This document shows, piece after piece, positions 32,009-41,952 of a DNA stretch of 64,000 nucleotides. A program made the position numbers and the translations under genes. The stretch's first letter is position 1; every line of letters begins with the position of its first letter. Below the pieces are notes generated by a model that was not told where the DNA came from, did not search any database, and worked only from the letters and a program-made list of their open reading frames with translations. The DNA is from an uncultured Burkholderiales bacterium (GTDB lineage Bacteria; Pseudomonadota; Gammaproteobacteria; Burkholderiales; Burkholderiaceae_C): NCBI GenBank assembly GCA_903870145.1, contig CAIQBO010000003.1:1-64000 (forward strand). Reading direction: 5' to 3'.

Positions 32009-32922
32009 ACCCAGTCCTTGGGTTGCAAGAATTTTTGTTGCAGCTGCGCTTCGGCCGAATCGGGTGCATCGACCCGGTTGTAGGACCAACTCACCAACGC
32101 TGGCATCGACAACAAGATCGATTCGGTACGCCCCCCAGATTGCAAACCAAAGTGGGTGCCGCGGTCCCAAACCAAATTGAATTCCACATAACGGCCGCGT
32201 CGGTACAACTGAAATTCGCGCTCACGCTCGCCAAAGGGCGTGTCTTTGCGTTTCATGACCAAGGGCATGTAGGCCTTGAGCAAACCGTTGCCCACTTGCT
32301 GCAGCATGGCAAAGTTTTTCTCAAAATCAAATTCTGAAAAATCATCAAAGAAAATACCGCCTACGCCGCGTGCTTCGTTGCGGTGCTTTAAAAAGAAATA
32401 GTCGTCACACCATTTCTTAAAACGCGGGTGCAAGTCACTGCCAAATGCTGCTAAAGCATCTTTGCATGTTTGGTGAAAATGCACTGTGTCTTCTTCAAAA
32501 CCATAGTAAGGCGTGAGGTCCATGCCGCCGCCAAACCAGGCCACCGGCTCTTTGCCCTCGGGCTTGGCCACAATCATGCGCACGTTCATGTGCACTGTGG
32601 GTACATAAGGGTTGCGCGGGTGAAACACCAAGGAGACGCCCATGGCCTCGAAGGCTGCGCCAGCCAACTCAGCTCTGTGCTGCGTGGCGGATGCTGGCAA
32701 ATGCGGGCCTTTGACATGCGAGAAACCACAACCGGCGCGCTCAAACACCGGGCCGCCTTCTAATATTTGAGTGATGCCATCGCCCTGCAACATGTCGCCC
32801 TCGCCTTTGCGCCAAGGGTCGACTAAAAAGGCCGTGCCATCGACCGCGCTCAATGCTTGCGTGATTTGATTTTGCAGCGCAAGCAAGTATGCGCGAACCA
32901 TGGATGTTTGATGGGGGGTCAT
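32005..32922 (-). CDS. hemF: Oxygen-dependent coproporphyrinogen III oxidase
   Basis: 305 residues from ATG 32922, four bases after the acyltransferase stop; an ATG ten codons earlier would overlap that gene. Characteristic segments are [57 protein letters not shown] (as [17 protein letters not shown] here) and [32 protein letters not shown]. It converts coproporphyrinogen III to protoporphyrinogen IX using O2, so the organism can make haem aerobically. No hemN is in the window. Confidence 0.95.
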   Translation of the reverse strand: MTPHQTSMVRAYLLALQNQITQALSAVDGTAFLVDPWRKGEGDMLQGDGITQILEGGPVFERAGCGFSHVKGPHLPASATQHRAELAGAAFEAMGVSLVFHPRNPYVPTVHMNVRMIVAKPEGKEPVAWFGGGMDLTPYYGFEEDTVHFHQTCKDALAAFGSDLHPRFKKWCDDYFFLKHRNEARGVGGIFFDDFSEFDFEKNFAMLQQVGNGLLKAYMPLVMKRKDTPFGEREREFQLYRRGRYVEFNLVWDRGTHFGLQSGGRTESILLSMPALVSWSYNRVDAPDSAEAQLQQKFLQPKDWV

Positions 32923-32926
32923 GTGG

Positions 32927-33568
32927 CTACTTTGCGCTTGGCCTTTTGCCATTGGAGCCTGCCAGCGGCAAGGGCTCGATAGGCGTTGCTTTTTCTGGGT
33001 AAAAACCTTTCACGCCAGCATACAGCTTGCGAATGTGCGCATAGTCTTCCAACACATTGCCCTTTAAGTACATAAAATCTTCAAAGCGAACTACTTTTTG
33101 GCCGTAATCCAAGCGCACCACGGCCAAGGGAACTTGGGCAGCTTGGGCCAGTTGGTAAAAACCACTGCGCCAGCCGGGCGTCCATTTGCGGGTGCCCTCG
33201 GGTGACAAGCCCAGCCATAAAAACTTGCCATCACGCTGGTGCTGTGCAAACACTTCAACCATGGCGCCAACCACACCGCGGGTCGATGCGCGGTCAATCG
33301 GAATGCCGCCCAGCCATCGCACCCAGGGGCCCAGCACAGGCCAACGGAACAAGGAGTCTTTGCCCCAGAAAAAAACCGGCAAACCCATGCTCCACTTGGC
33401 CAGCATCATGGTGACAAAATCCCAATTGCTGGTGTGCGGATACACAATCGCAACACCTTGCAGTGTTGGCAGTCCCTGAAAATCAACTCGCCAGCCGGCC
33501 AGATGCAGGAGCCACCTGGCCAGTGCCGAGCCTTTGAATTGAACCGGGAATTTCTCCAGTGCTGTCAC
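32927..33568 (-). CDS. PlsC-like 1-acylglycerol-3-phosphate/lysophospholipid acyltransferase
   Basis: 213 residues; GTG start overlapping the purD stop (GTGA). The acyltransferase HX4D motif is H45TSNWD50, and the substrate-binding motif reads [16 protein letters not shown] precedes it. The protein is shorter than typical PlsC (about 240) and belongs to the group annotated as lysophospholipid acyltransferase family in Burkholderiales. It probably acts at the inner face of the membrane, with acyl-CoA or acyl-ACP as donor. The exact acceptor is not evident. Confidence 0.8.
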   Translation of the reverse strand: MTALEKFPVQFKGSALARWLLHLAGWRVDFQGLPTLQGVAIVYPHTSNWDFVTMMLAKWSMGLPVFFWGKDSLFRWPVLGPWVRWLGGIPIDRASTRGVVGAMVEVFAQHQRDGKFLWLGLSPEGTRKWTPGWRSGFYQLAQAAQVPLAVVRLDYGQKVVRFEDFMYLKGNVLEDYAHIRKLYAGVKGFYPEKATPIEPLPLAGSNGKRPSAK

Positions 33569-34860
33569 GATCTGATGGCTCGATGACCAATGTCAGTTCG
33601 GTATTGCTGACCCTCAAAGTGAATGCTGCGTGCAGCCTCATAGGCTTTTTGCTGGGCTTGCTTGACAGAATCGGCCAGCACTGTGACGCACAACACTCGC
33701 CCACCTGAGGTGAGCGTCTTGCCCTCATGCGCAGTCGTGCCTGCATGAAAGACCATGGCGTCTAATGCATCTTTGGGCAAGCCTGTTATCGCATCACCTT
33801 TGCGCGGCTCCTGCGGATACCCGGCCGCTGCCATCACCACGCCCAAGGCGGTGCGCCGGTCCCACTGAAGCTCTATGGTGTCAAGTTTTCCGTTGGTGGC
33901 CGCAAGCAAAACTTCTGCAAAGTCGCTCTTCAAACGCATCATGATGGGCTGGGTTTCAGGGTCACCCAAGCGGCAATTGAACTCCAATGTTTTAGGTTTG
34001 CCTTGGGCATCGATCATCAAGCCCGCGTACAAAAATCCGGTATAGGCAATGCCTTCTTTTTCCATGCCGCGCACGGTGGGCATGATCACTTCGCGCATGG
34101 CCCGTGCATGCACTTGCGCAGTGACCACAGGCGCTGGTGAATATGCGCCCATGCCGCCCGTGTTGGGGCCCAAGTCCTGGTCAAGCAAACGCTTATGGTC
34201 TTGACTGGTGGCCAAGGCCAGCACATTTTTACCATCGGACATGACGATGAAACTGGCCTCTTCACCTTGCAAAAACTCTTCAATCACCACACGCGCTTGG
34301 GGTGCAACTTGAGTGCCCGCTTCGGGGTTCAAGCCTTGCACATTTCCCTGCAACATGAAGTCAATGGCCTCATGCGCTTGGGCTGCAGTTGTGGCCACCA
34401 CCACGCCCTTGCCGGCCGCCAAGCCATCGGCTTTGACCACAATAGGAGCGCCCATCCGGTCAACAAAAGCATGGGCCAAAGCGGCATCGGTGAATGTCTC
34501 ATAAGCAGCCGTTGGAATGCCATGTCGCTGCATGAAGGCTTTGGAGAAAGCCTTCGAGCTCTCCAGCTGCGCAGCCGCTTGGGTGGGCCCAAAAATGCGC
34601 AGGCCATGGGCTTGAAAATCATCCACGATGCCCGCGGCCAAGGGGCCTTCGGGGCCGACCACAGTCAAGTCAATTTTCTCAGCCAAGGCCCAATCGCGCA
34701 GGGCTGGGATGTCACTGATGGGCACATCCACCAAATTGACATCGTGCGCTGTGCCGCCATTGCCTGGCGCCACATATATTTTTTGAATGCGATCGGATTG
34801 CGCCAACTTCCAAGCCACAGCGTGTTCTCGTCCGCCACCGCCAACCACCAAAATTTTCAT
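33565..34860 (-). CDS. purD: Phosphoribosylamine-glycine ligase
   Basis: 431 residues, the usual length. ATP-grasp enzyme of purine synthesis (step 2: phosphoribosylamine + glycine + ATP to GAR). N-terminal MKILVVGGGGREHAVAWKLAQS, GPEGPLAAGIVDDF, AFMQRHGIPTA, KADGLAAGKGVVVA, and GFLYAGLMID with EFNCRLGDPETQ are family signatures. It lies 10 bp after yebC and overlaps the acyltransferase start by 4 bp. Confidence 0.95.
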   Translation of the reverse strand: MKILVVGGGGREHAVAWKLAQSDRIQKIYVAPGNGGTAHDVNLVDVPISDIPALRDWALAEKIDLTVVGPEGPLAAGIVDDFQAHGLRIFGPTQAAAQLESSKAFSKAFMQRHGIPTAAYETFTDAALAHAFVDRMGAPIVVKADGLAAGKGVVVATTAAQAHEAIDFMLQGNVQGLNPEAGTQVAPQARVVIEEFLQGEEASFIVMSDGKNVLALATSQDHKRLLDQDLGPNTGGMGAYSPAPVVTAQVHARAMREVIMPTVRGMEKEGIAYTGFLYAGLMIDAQGKPKTLEFNCRLGDPETQPIMMRLKSDFAEVLLAATNGKLDTIELQWDRRTALGVVMAAAGYPQEPRKGDAITGLPKDALDAMVFHAGTTAHEGKTLTSGGRVLCVTVLADSVKQAQQKAYEAARSIHFEGQQYRTDIGHRAIRS

Positions 34861-34870
34861 GCCTTTGGCC

Positions 34871-35596
34871 TTATTCAGAAATCACCGTGTTGTGAAAAAC
34901 ATTTTGCACATCGTCCAAATCTTCCAACACATCGAGCAGTCTTTGCATGCGCGCCGCCTCCTCGCCCACCAACTCAATGCTGCTCTCAGCACGCATCGTG
35001 ACTTCAGCCAAATCGGCCAACAGACCGGCGGCTTCCAACGCGTGCTTGACAGCCTCAAAATCGGCTGCTGCGGTCAGCACTTCAATGGCGCCATCGTCGT
35101 CGGTGATGACGTCTTGCGCACCCGCTTCGAGCGCCACTTCCAGCACTTTGTCTTCCGACGTTCCGGGGGCAAAAATAAATTGACCGCAATTTTTGAACTG
35201 AAATGCGACCGAGCCCTCGGCGCCCATGTTGCCGCCGTGTTTGCTAAAGGCGTGGCGCACCTCGGCCACAGTGCGCACACGGTTGTCGGTCATGGTGTCC
35301 ACCAAAATTGCAGCACCGCCAATGCCATAGCCTTCATAACGAATTTCTTCGTAGCTCACGCCTTCCAAGTTGCCAGTGGCCTTGTCAATGTTGCGCTTGA
35401 CAGTGTCTGCGGGCATGTTGGCCGCTTTGGCTTTTTCAATGGCCAACCTCAAACGCGGGTTGGCGCTGGGGTCACCACCGCCTGTACGTGCCGCCACCAT
35501 GATCTCGCGCACCACACGGGTCCAGATGCGTTGACGCTTTTCGTCTTGTCTGCCCTTGCGGTGTTGAATATTTGCCCATTTGCTGTGGCCGGCCAT
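34871..35596 (-). CDS. yebC: YebC/PmpR-family protein
   Basis: 241 residues. N-terminal [21 protein letters not shown], then [32 protein letters not shown] and [20 protein letters not shown], all classical. Family members were described as transcriptional regulators, and more recently as translation factors that relieve stalling. It heads the run yebC-purD-acyltransferase-hemF-nadD-rsfS-rlmH-maf, with small gaps or overlaps throughout. Confidence 0.95.
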   Translation of the reverse strand: MAGHSKWANIQHRKGRQDEKRQRIWTRVVREIMVAARTGGGDPSANPRLRLAIEKAKAANMPADTVKRNIDKATGNLEGVSYEEIRYEGYGIGGAAILVDTMTDNRVRTVAEVRHAFSKHGGNMGAEGSVAFQFKNCGQFIFAPGTSEDKVLEVALEAGAQDVITDDDGAIEVLTAAADFEAVKHALEAAGLLADLAEVTMRAESSIELVGEEAARMQRLLDVLEDLDDVQNVFHNTVISE

Positions 35597-35611
35597 CAGA
35601 GATTCCTTGTT

Positions 35612-37948
35612 TTAACCAGCCGTTGCCTCTTCGGGCTCATGCGGCTCAGATTTGGCATTGCGCCCTTCTTTTTTCGGCAAGGGTTGGATATCGAGCAAGA
35701 CTTCGTCTTTTTCGTCCAAATCCACACCCAAACGGCCGCCGTCAATCAGGCGGCCAAACAGCAACTCATCAGCCAAGGCTTTGCGAATGGTGTCTTGAAT
35801 CAAACGCTGCATTGGCCTGGCGCCCATCAAAGGATCAAAACCTTTTTTGGCCAAAAATTTGCGTAGTTTGTCGCTGAAGGTGACATCGACTTTTTTCTCT
35901 GTCAATTGAGTTTCAAGTTGCAACAAGAATTTGTCCACCACACGCATGATGACCAGCTCGTCCAGGGCCTTGAAGCTGACCATCGAGTCCAGTCGGTTGC
36001 GAAACTCCGGCGTGAACAAACGCTTGATATCGATCATCTCGTCGCCCGCTTGACGCGGGTTGGTAAAGCCAATCGTGGACTTGTTCATGGTCTCAGAGCC
36101 GGCGTTGGTGGTCATGATGATGATCACATTGCGAAAGTCTGCCTTGCGCCCGTTGTTGTCGGTCAAGGTGCCGTGGTCCATGACCTGCAGCAGCACGTTG
36201 AAAATATCAGGATGGGCTTTCTCAATTTCATCGAGCAGCAACACGCAATGTGGCTTTTTCGTCACGGCTTCAGTCAACAAACCGCCTTGGTCAAAACCAA
36301 CATAGCCTGGTGGGGCGCCAATCAAGCGACTGACCGCGTGGCGCTCCATGTACTCCGACATGTCAAAGCGAATCAAATCAATGCCCATGATGTAGGCCAA
36401 CTGCTTGGCCGCTTCTGTCTTGCCCACACCGGTGGGGCCGCTGAACAAGAAGGAGCCAATGGGTTTGTCTGTTTTGCCCAAGCCTGAGCGCGCCATTTTG
36501 ACGGACGCAGCCAGCACTTCCAAGGCCTTGTCCTGGCCAAACACGACGCTTTTCAAGTCACGCTCAAGCGTTTGCAATTTGCTGCGGTCGTCGTTGGAAA
36601 CATTGGCCGGCGGAATGCGGGCGATCTTGGCTACGATCTCTTCGACTTCCGATTTTCCAATGATTTTTTTGCGTTTAGAAGGCGCCAAAATTCGCTGCGC
36701 AGCACCGGCCTCATCGATCACGTCAATGGCTTTGTCAGGCAAGTGGCGGTCATTGATGAATTTGGCCGACAGCTCAGCGGCCGCTTGCAAAGCCGCGTTG
36801 GCGTACTTCACGCTGTGGTGCTCTTCAAAGCGCGATTTAAGTCCCTTCAAAATATCAATGGTTTCTGCCACCGTGGGCTCGACCACATCGATCTTCTGGA
36901 AACGGCGCGACAGCGCTGCGTCTTTTTCGAAAATGCCGCGGTATTCGGTGAAGGTGGTTGCTCCGATGCATTTGAGTTGACCACTTGAGAGTGCGGGCTT
37001 GAGCAAATTAGAGGCGTCCAAAGTACCTCCAGATGCAGCGCCGGCGCCAATCAAGGTGTGAATTTCATCAATGAACAAAATCGCATGGGGTTTGTCTTTC
37101 AGCGATTTGATCACGCCTTTTAAGCGCTGCTCAAAATCACCCCGGTATTTGGTGCCTGCCAACAAGGCCCCCATGTCCAGCGAATAAACAATCGCTTCGG
37201 CCAAAATTTCTGGCACGCTGCCTTGCGTGATGCGCCATGCCAAACCCTCGGCTATGGCGGTTTTTCCCACGCCAGCCTCACCCACCAGCAAGGGGTTGTT
37301 TTTGCGGCGTCGGCACAGGATTTGAATGGTGCGTTCAACCTCGTATTCGCGCCCAATCAAGGGGTCGATCTTGCCGTCTTTGGCCAATTGGTTCAGGTTT
37401 TGTGTGAACTGCTCCAAAGGTGAGGCTTTTTCGTTGCGCTCCGCAGTGGCGGCGTCCTCACCCTCGGGGGCAGGCGCAGCATCACTGCTCTTGCTGGCCT
37501 CTGGCGGGTCGCTCTTGCGAATGCCGTGTGCAATGAAGTTGACAACGTCCAAACGCGTGATGCCCTGCTGGTGCAAATAGTAAACAGCGTGTGAATCTTT
37601 TTCACCAAAAATCGCCACGAGCACATTGGCACCTGTGACTTCTTTTTTGCCATTGCCCGTGGACTGCACATGCATGATGGCACGTTGAATGACACGCTGA
37701 AACCCCAGCGTGGGTTGGGTGTCCACTTCTTCAGTGCCCGCCACTTGGGGGGTGTTGTCTTTGATGAAACTCGACAGCGCTTTGCGCAGGTCATCGACTT
37801 GCGCCGAACAAGCGCGCAGCACTTCTGCCGCACTGGGGTTGTCCAGCAAGGCCAACAACAAGTGCTCGACCGTGATGAACTCATGGCGCTGCTGCCTTGC
37901 CTCGACAAAGGCCATGTGCAAACTGACTTCCAATTCTTGGGCAATCAT
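35612..37948 (-). CDS. clpA: ATP-dependent Clp protease ATP-binding subunit ClpA
   Basis: 778 residues. The N-domain (1-150, two Clp_N repeats, MIAQELEVSLHMAFVEARQQRHEF) is followed by an acidic linker rich in Ala/Glu/Asp (about 145-175). AAA module 1 has Walker A GEAGVGKT (223-230), AAA module 2 has GPTGVGKTE (around 505) and VLLLDEIEKAH. The C-terminus ends with an acidic/Glu-rich tail. ClpA unfolds substrates for ClpP; clpP itself is not in the window. The adaptor gene clpS lies 91 bp upstream on the same strand. Confidence 0.95.
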   Translation of the reverse strand: MIAQELEVSLHMAFVEARQQRHEFITVEHLLLALLDNPSAAEVLRACSAQVDDLRKALSSFIKDNTPQVAGTEEVDTQPTLGFQRVIQRAIMHVQSTGNGKKEVTGANVLVAIFGEKDSHAVYYLHQQGITRLDVVNFIAHGIRKSDPPEASKSSDAAPAPEGEDAATAERNEKASPLEQFTQNLNQLAKDGKIDPLIGREYEVERTIQILCRRRKNNPLLVGEAGVGKTAIAEGLAWRITQGSVPEILAEAIVYSLDMGALLAGTKYRGDFEQRLKGVIKSLKDKPHAILFIDEIHTLIGAGAASGGTLDASNLLKPALSSGQLKCIGATTFTEYRGIFEKDAALSRRFQKIDVVEPTVAETIDILKGLKSRFEEHHSVKYANAALQAAAELSAKFINDRHLPDKAIDVIDEAGAAQRILAPSKRKKIIGKSEVEEIVAKIARIPPANVSNDDRSKLQTLERDLKSVVFGQDKALEVLAASVKMARSGLGKTDKPIGSFLFSGPTGVGKTEAAKQLAYIMGIDLIRFDMSEYMERHAVSRLIGAPPGYVGFDQGGLLTEAVTKKPHCVLLLDEIEKAHPDIFNVLLQVMDHGTLTDNNGRKADFRNVIIIMTTNAGSETMNKSTIGFTNPRQAGDEMIDIKRLFTPEFRNRLDSMVSFKALDELVIMRVVDKFLLQLETQLTEKKVDVTFSDKLRKFLAKKGFDPLMGARPMQRLIQDTIRKALADELLFGRLIDGGRLGVDLDEKDEVLLDIQPLPKKEGRNAKSEPHEPEEATAG

Positions 37949-38039
37949 GTGAATTCCTTAAATGCCTTGCTGAGAGATTTTGTTGTAGATGGGGTGAATT
38001 GGGTTCATTTCAACTGCTTTATGCCACATTCCAAGCGCC

Positions 38040-38420
38040 TTAGGCCACTGGTTCGCTGACACACTGCAAAGGATGGCCACCTTGGTTGGCTGCGTCCAGA
38101 ACTTGGTCCACCTTGGTGGCAGCCACATCGCGCGAGAAAACGCCGCAAACGCCTTTGCCGTCTAAATGAATTTTGAGCATGATTTGAGTTGCTGCTTCGC
38201 GGTCTTTGTTGAAAAACTCTTGCAAAACAGCCACCACAAATTCCATGGGTGTGTAGTCGTCATTGAGCATCACCACTTGGTACATCTGGGGTGGGCCGAC
38301 CTTGGCGGTCCTTCTCTCCAACACAACCGTATCGCTGCCGGCTGGCGAACGCTTGGGCTGCACGGGAATTTCGGGCTGCTTAAGGGGCTTGGTGTGCTCT
38401 GGTTTATCGGTTGCCATCAT
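38040..38420 (-). CDS. clpS: ClpS adaptor protein
   Basis: 126 residues with ATG pairs at 38420 and 38417 as alternatives. After a Pro/Lys-rich N-terminal extension comes the ClpS core: [28 protein letters not shown], then the substrate-pocket region and [22 protein letters not shown]. ClpS brings N-degron substrates (Leu, Phe, Tyr, Trp) to ClpA, whose gene follows. Confidence 0.95.
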   Translation of the reverse strand: MMATDKPEHTKPLKQPEIPVQPKRSPAGSDTVVLERRTAKVGPPQMYQVVMLNDDYTPMEFVVAVLQEFFNKDREAATQIMLKIHLDGKGVCGVFSRDVAATKVDQVLDAANQGGHPLQCVSEPVA

Positions 38421-38518
38421 TTGATTCTATCGGCGCGAGAGCCCAAAAATTAAGGCTTGACACAAAGTCCTTGAGGTCTGAAGTCCAAATACCTGAGAAA
38501 ACCAAGGAAAAGTGTGGA

Positions 38519-38547
38519 TTGACAAGTCAGATCTGAGTGCATTAAAT
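38519..38547 (+). promoter_or_regulatory. Sigma70-type promoter of the cold-shock gene
   Basis: TTGACA (38519-38524), spacer of 17, TTAAAT (38542-38547; 4 of 6 matches). Predicted transcript start near 38554, giving a leader of about 25 bases before the ATG at 38579. This is the best-looking promoter by eye in the window. Confidence 0.6.
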
Positions 38548-38578
38548 GGTCAACAGCGCAATACCACCGGAGTCAAAC

Positions 38579-38797
38579 ATGCCCAATGGGACGGTCAAAT
38601 GGTTCAACGACGCCAAAGGTTTTGGATTCATACAGCCCGATGGGGGGGGGGCTGATGCCTTTGCCCACTTTTCAGCCATCACCATGGAAGGCTTTAAAAG
38701 CTTGAAAGAAGGCAGCAGAGTCAGTTTTGAGCTGGCTGAAGGCCCTAAGGGGCCTATGGCAGTCAATATTCGAGACGCAGAGCCCCCTGCCACCTAA
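38579..38797 (+). CDS. Cold-shock-domain protein (CspA family)
   Basis: 72 residues from ATG 38579; the frame opens at 38546 but those codons lie downstream of the promoter -10 and are not typical. RNA-binding motifs RNP1 (KGFGFIQPD) and RNP2 (AFAHFSAI) are present after GTVKWFNDA. The length and fold fit a single OB-fold CSD protein, a nucleic-acid chaperone. A run of ten G (38642-38651) encodes DGGGA in the loop between RNP1 and RNP2. The promoter at 38519-38547 reads directly into the gene. Confidence 0.92.
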   Translation: MPNGTVKWFNDAKGFGFIQPDGGGADAFAHFSAITMEGFKSLKEGSRVSFELAEGPKGPMAVNIRDAEPPAT

Positions 38798-38884
38798 ATC
38801 GCAACCAAGGGGAAGACCCTAGTTTCAATTCCTGCTGGCCTGAGGCAAAATGGAATCCTTTCCAATTTGACCTCAAGGAGCTTC

Positions 38885-40141
38885 ATGCGCCCTCATTTCG
38901 ACAGATCTCTGGCACGCTTGGTGTTTCTGTGCGTGTTTTGGGCCTGCTCGAGCTTGGCATGGGCGGGCGTGTTGTCCATCAGCGCCTATCCAGCGGTGGA
39001 CGAGATCATCAAAGCGGCCCTGCCCGAATGGAAGAAAAAGCACCCCGACGTCGAAATCAAACTCGTCAGCCGCGCCTTTGAAGACCATCACACCGCCATG
39101 ACCACGGCGCTGTCAACTTCATCGAACTTGCCTGACGTCATGACCTTAGAAGTCAGTTACTTGGGCCGTTTTGCTTCGGGTGGTGGTCTGGAGGATTTGA
39201 CGCAAGCCCCCTACAACATTGCTTCAACCCAAGCGCTTTTCGTGCCCTTTGCTTTCAAACAAGCCAGCAACCAAAGTGGCGCGGTTCTGGGCGCACCCAC
39301 CGACATTGGCCCTGGCAGTTTGTTGTACCGAACCGATATTTTGAAAAAAGCAGGCGTAAGTGAGGCCGAGTTAACTCAATCATGGGACTCCTTTGTCAAA
39401 TCTGGCGTGAAAATCAAAGCTGCAACAGGTGCCTATTTGCTGGCCGATGCACGCGATATCAAAGACATTTTGATCCGTACCAATTTAAAACCAGGCGAAG
39501 GGCTTTACTTTGACGCCAGCGGCAAGGTGCTGGTTGATTCGCCTCGATTTGTCAGGGCGTTTGAGTTGGCCAAAAAAGTGCGCGATCAAAAACTTGACGG
39601 CAAAATTCGCGCATGGTCAACCGAATGGTCTCAGGGTTTTAAAAACGGTCAGATCACGGCCCAAATGTCTGGCGCATGGTTGGCCGGCCACATGGCCAAC
39701 TGGCTGGCGCCTAGCACCCAAGGCTTGTGGCGCGCGGCGCAATTGCCTGAGCAGTCATGGGCGGCTTGGGGTGGCACTTTTTATGCAATTCCCAAAGCTT
39801 CGAAAAACAAAGTCTTGGCGTGGGAGTTCATTCAACTCATGACCTTGAACCGCGAGATGCAGTTGGCCGCATTCAAAGTGCGCGACGCATTTCCTGCGCT
39901 GCTGGGGGCTCACACCGATGCCTTTTACGACCAGCCCATTGCTTTTCTCGGCGGCCAAAAAGCCCGGCTTTTGTGGCGCGAAGCCGCACTGAAAATCAAA
40001 GCCGTTGAGGTCCATAAGTTAGATCCGATTGCAGACGAAATTGTCACCCTGGAGTTAGACAAAGTTTTGAACCATGGCAAAAACATCCCCTTGGCTTTAG
40101 CCGATGCCAAGGCGTTGCTCGAGCGCAGAGTGCGCCGCTGA
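38885..40141 (+). CDS. ABC transporter sugar-binding protein (family 1, CUT1)
   Basis: 418 residues from ATG 38885, which has AAGGAG four bases before it; a TTG at 38867 is less likely. The signal peptide ends near SSLAWA. The mature part begins VLSISAYPAVDEIIKAALPEWKKKHPDVEI, as in MalE-like family 1 proteins, and the body has LPDVMTLEVSYLGRFAS and PGSLLYRTDILKKAGVS. It starts a five-gene operon (binding protein, two permeases, GH1 enzyme, ATPase), so the ligand is probably a beta-glucoside or a related disaccharide. Confidence 0.88.
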   Translation: MRPHFDRSLARLVFLCVFWACSSLAWAGVLSISAYPAVDEIIKAALPEWKKKHPDVEIKLVSRAFEDHHTAMTTALSTSSNLPDVMTLEVSYLGRFASGGGLEDLTQAPYNIASTQALFVPFAFKQASNQSGAVLGAPTDIGPGSLLYRTDILKKAGVSEAELTQSWDSFVKSGVKIKAATGAYLLADARDIKDILIRTNLKPGEGLYFDASGKVLVDSPRFVRAFELAKKVRDQKLDGKIRAWSTEWSQGFKNGQITAQMSGAWLAGHMANWLAPSTQGLWRAAQLPEQSWAAWGGTFYAIPKASKNKVLAWEFIQLMTLNREMQLAAFKVRDAFPALLGAHTDAFYDQPIAFLGGQKARLLWREAALKIKAVEVHKLDPIADEIVTLELDKVLNHGKNIPLALADAKALLERRVRR

Positions 40142-40142
40142 A

Positions 40143-41096
40143 ATGGGGCTTGACTCCAAGCATTTGCGAGCCCGCTGGCCACGCCTGCCAGTGCCCTTGG
40201 CACCCTATGTTTTTCTAAGCCCTTTTGTGCTGTTGTTTGGGCTCTTTTCTTTGTTCCCCTTGTGCTTTTCGTTGTACCTTGCTTTTCAGTCTTGGGAGCC
40301 CACTTCAGGTCTGGCTGCGATGCAATTTGTAGGGTGGGACAACTTTGTTTTCGCCCTGCAAGATGAATGGTTCTGGACGTCCCTTGGCAACACAGTCTGG
40401 CTGGCCACAGCGGCCGGCGTGCCTCAGCATTTGGTGGCCATACCGTTGGCATTTTTCATTCACACCCGTTTTGCAGTGCTGCGCAACAGCGTGGTGGGCA
40501 TTTATTTTTTGCCCTACATCACATCCACCGTGGCCATTGCCATGATGTTCAACACCTTGTTTTCGACTGATTACGGCATGGTCAATCATGGCTTGAAGGC
40601 GTTAGCGCATTGGCCCGTTCTGCATCACTTTGTGCCCGAGCAAGCAACAGATTGGCTGGGGCAAGCCCAGTTCATCAAACCGGTGATTGCCTCCGTGGTT
40701 TTTTGGCGTTACTTGGGTTTCAACATCGTGCTGTACTTGGCTGCGCTGCAAACCATTCCCAAGGAGCTTTATGAGGCCGCCACCATGGACGGGGCCAGTC
40801 GGTGGAATCAATTTTGGTTCATCACGCTGCCAAGTTTGAAGCCCATGATTTACTTTGGTGTGATGCTCAGTGTGATCGGTGGCCTGCAATTGTTTGAGGA
40901 GCCCTTCATTTTGACCGGCGGCAAAGGCGGGCCCGATCAAGCTGGTATGACCAGCGCCATGTACATGTACCGCACTGCATTTGAGTTCAATGATTTTGGA
41001 ACTGCCAGCGCTTTGTCCTGGCTCTTGTTCATTTGCGTGGCATTTTTAACCTGGCTGACCAACCAAGCTTTTCGCAACCGCCATGGCCCCGCTTGA
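40143..41096 (+). CDS. CUT1 sugar ABC transporter permease (MalF type)
   Basis: 317 residues from ATG 40143, one base after the binding protein stop. About six membrane helices (APYVFLSPFVLLFGLFSLFPL first). The EAA loop that docks to the ATPase reads YEAATMDGASRWNQFWFITLPSLKP. It ends overlapping the next permease gene by 14 bp. MalF/UgpA-type partner of the permease that follows. Confidence 0.9.
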   Translation: MGLDSKHLRARWPRLPVPLAPYVFLSPFVLLFGLFSLFPLCFSLYLAFQSWEPTSGLAAMQFVGWDNFVFALQDEWFWTSLGNTVWLATAAGVPQHLVAIPLAFFIHTRFAVLRNSVVGIYFLPYITSTVAIAMMFNTLFSTDYGMVNHGLKALAHWPVLHHFVPEQATDWLGQAQFIKPVIASVVFWRYLGFNIVLYLAALQTIPKELYEAATMDGASRWNQFWFITLPSLKPMIYFGVMLSVIGGLQLFEEPFILTGGKGGPDQAGMTSAMYMYRTAFEFNDFGTASALSWLLFICVAFLTWLTNQAFRNRHGPA

Positions 41097-41931
41097 GCGC
41101 CCCTCGTCTTTGAAATTCATGTCCTCCTGGGCTGCCTACGCTTTGGTAGGTGTGGGCATGCTCATTATGTTGGCCCCATTTTATTTCATGTTTGTCTTTG
41201 CCACGCACCCGCGTACTGAGATTTTCAGTGTGCCACCGCCAACGTGGTTTGGCCAAGCCTTTGAATTGAACTTTGGCATCTTGAATGAGCGCGTTGCCTT
41301 TTGGAAAAGTTTGAGCTGGAGTTTGTATGTCGCCTTGATGGCCACGGCCTTGACCTTGCTGTTTTGCAGCATGGGGGCTTATGCCTTTGCCATCTATGAG
41401 TTTCGATTTAAAAAGCCCTTGTTCACACTGGTTGTGGCAAGCATGTTGTTGCCTTCATTTTTGGGCATGATTCCCAGCTTCATGATCATGGACGCGCTGG
41501 GCTGGATCGACCAGCCACGCGCTTTGTACATACCAGGCGCTGCCAGTGCGTTTGGTATTTTTCTGGTGCGCCAGTTCATTGTTTCCTCAATTCCCCGCGA
41601 GCTGATTGAGGCAGCGCGCATGGACGGTTGCGGCGAGTTTGGCATCTACCTGCGCGTGGTCCTGCCATTGCTTCAACCGGCTTTGGGCACCTTGGGCCTG
41701 ATCACCTTCATTGGCTCATGGAACAACTTCATTGGCCCCCTGATCGTGATGCGCTCGCCCGAGATGTACACCCTGCCCTTGGCGCTGCGCAGTTTGCAAA
41801 ATCCCGCCGACACCGAATGGGGCGCCTTGATGGCTGGGTCGGCCATTGCCACTTTGCCTTTGCTTGTTCTGTTTGTTTTCTTTTCACGACGTTTGATCGA
41901 AGGATTGACGGCAGGCGCGGTACGCGGTTGA
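41083..41931 (+). CDS. CUT1 sugar ABC transporter permease (MalG type)
   Basis: 282 residues. About six helices, from AAYALVGVGMLIMLAPFYFMFVF; the EAA loop is IEAARMDGCGEFGIYLRVVLPLLQP, and the end SRRLIEGLTAGAVRG is the typical MalG C-terminus. The ATG at 41083 overlaps the upstream permease; M13 (41119) is an alternative. It completes the membrane part of the transporter whose binding protein is encoded at 38885. Confidence 0.9.
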   Translation: MAPLERPSSLKFMSSWAAYALVGVGMLIMLAPFYFMFVFATHPRTEIFSVPPPTWFGQAFELNFGILNERVAFWKSLSWSLYVALMATALTLLFCSMGAYAFAIYEFRFKKPLFTLVVASMLLPSFLGMIPSFMIMDALGWIDQPRALYIPGAASAFGIFLVRQFIVSSIPRELIEAARMDGCGEFGIYLRVVLPLLQPALGTLGLITFIGSWNNFIGPLIVMRSPEMYTLPLALRSLQNPADTEWGALMAGSAIATLPLLVLFVFFSRRLIEGLTAGAVRG

Positions 41932-41952
41932 TGCCCTTCTCACATAATTTTT

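Noticed and set aside
34787-35866. 359-codon ORF on the plus strand
   Set aside because: It lies opposite yebC and the ends of purD and clpA, all clear family members; it is a shadow frame.
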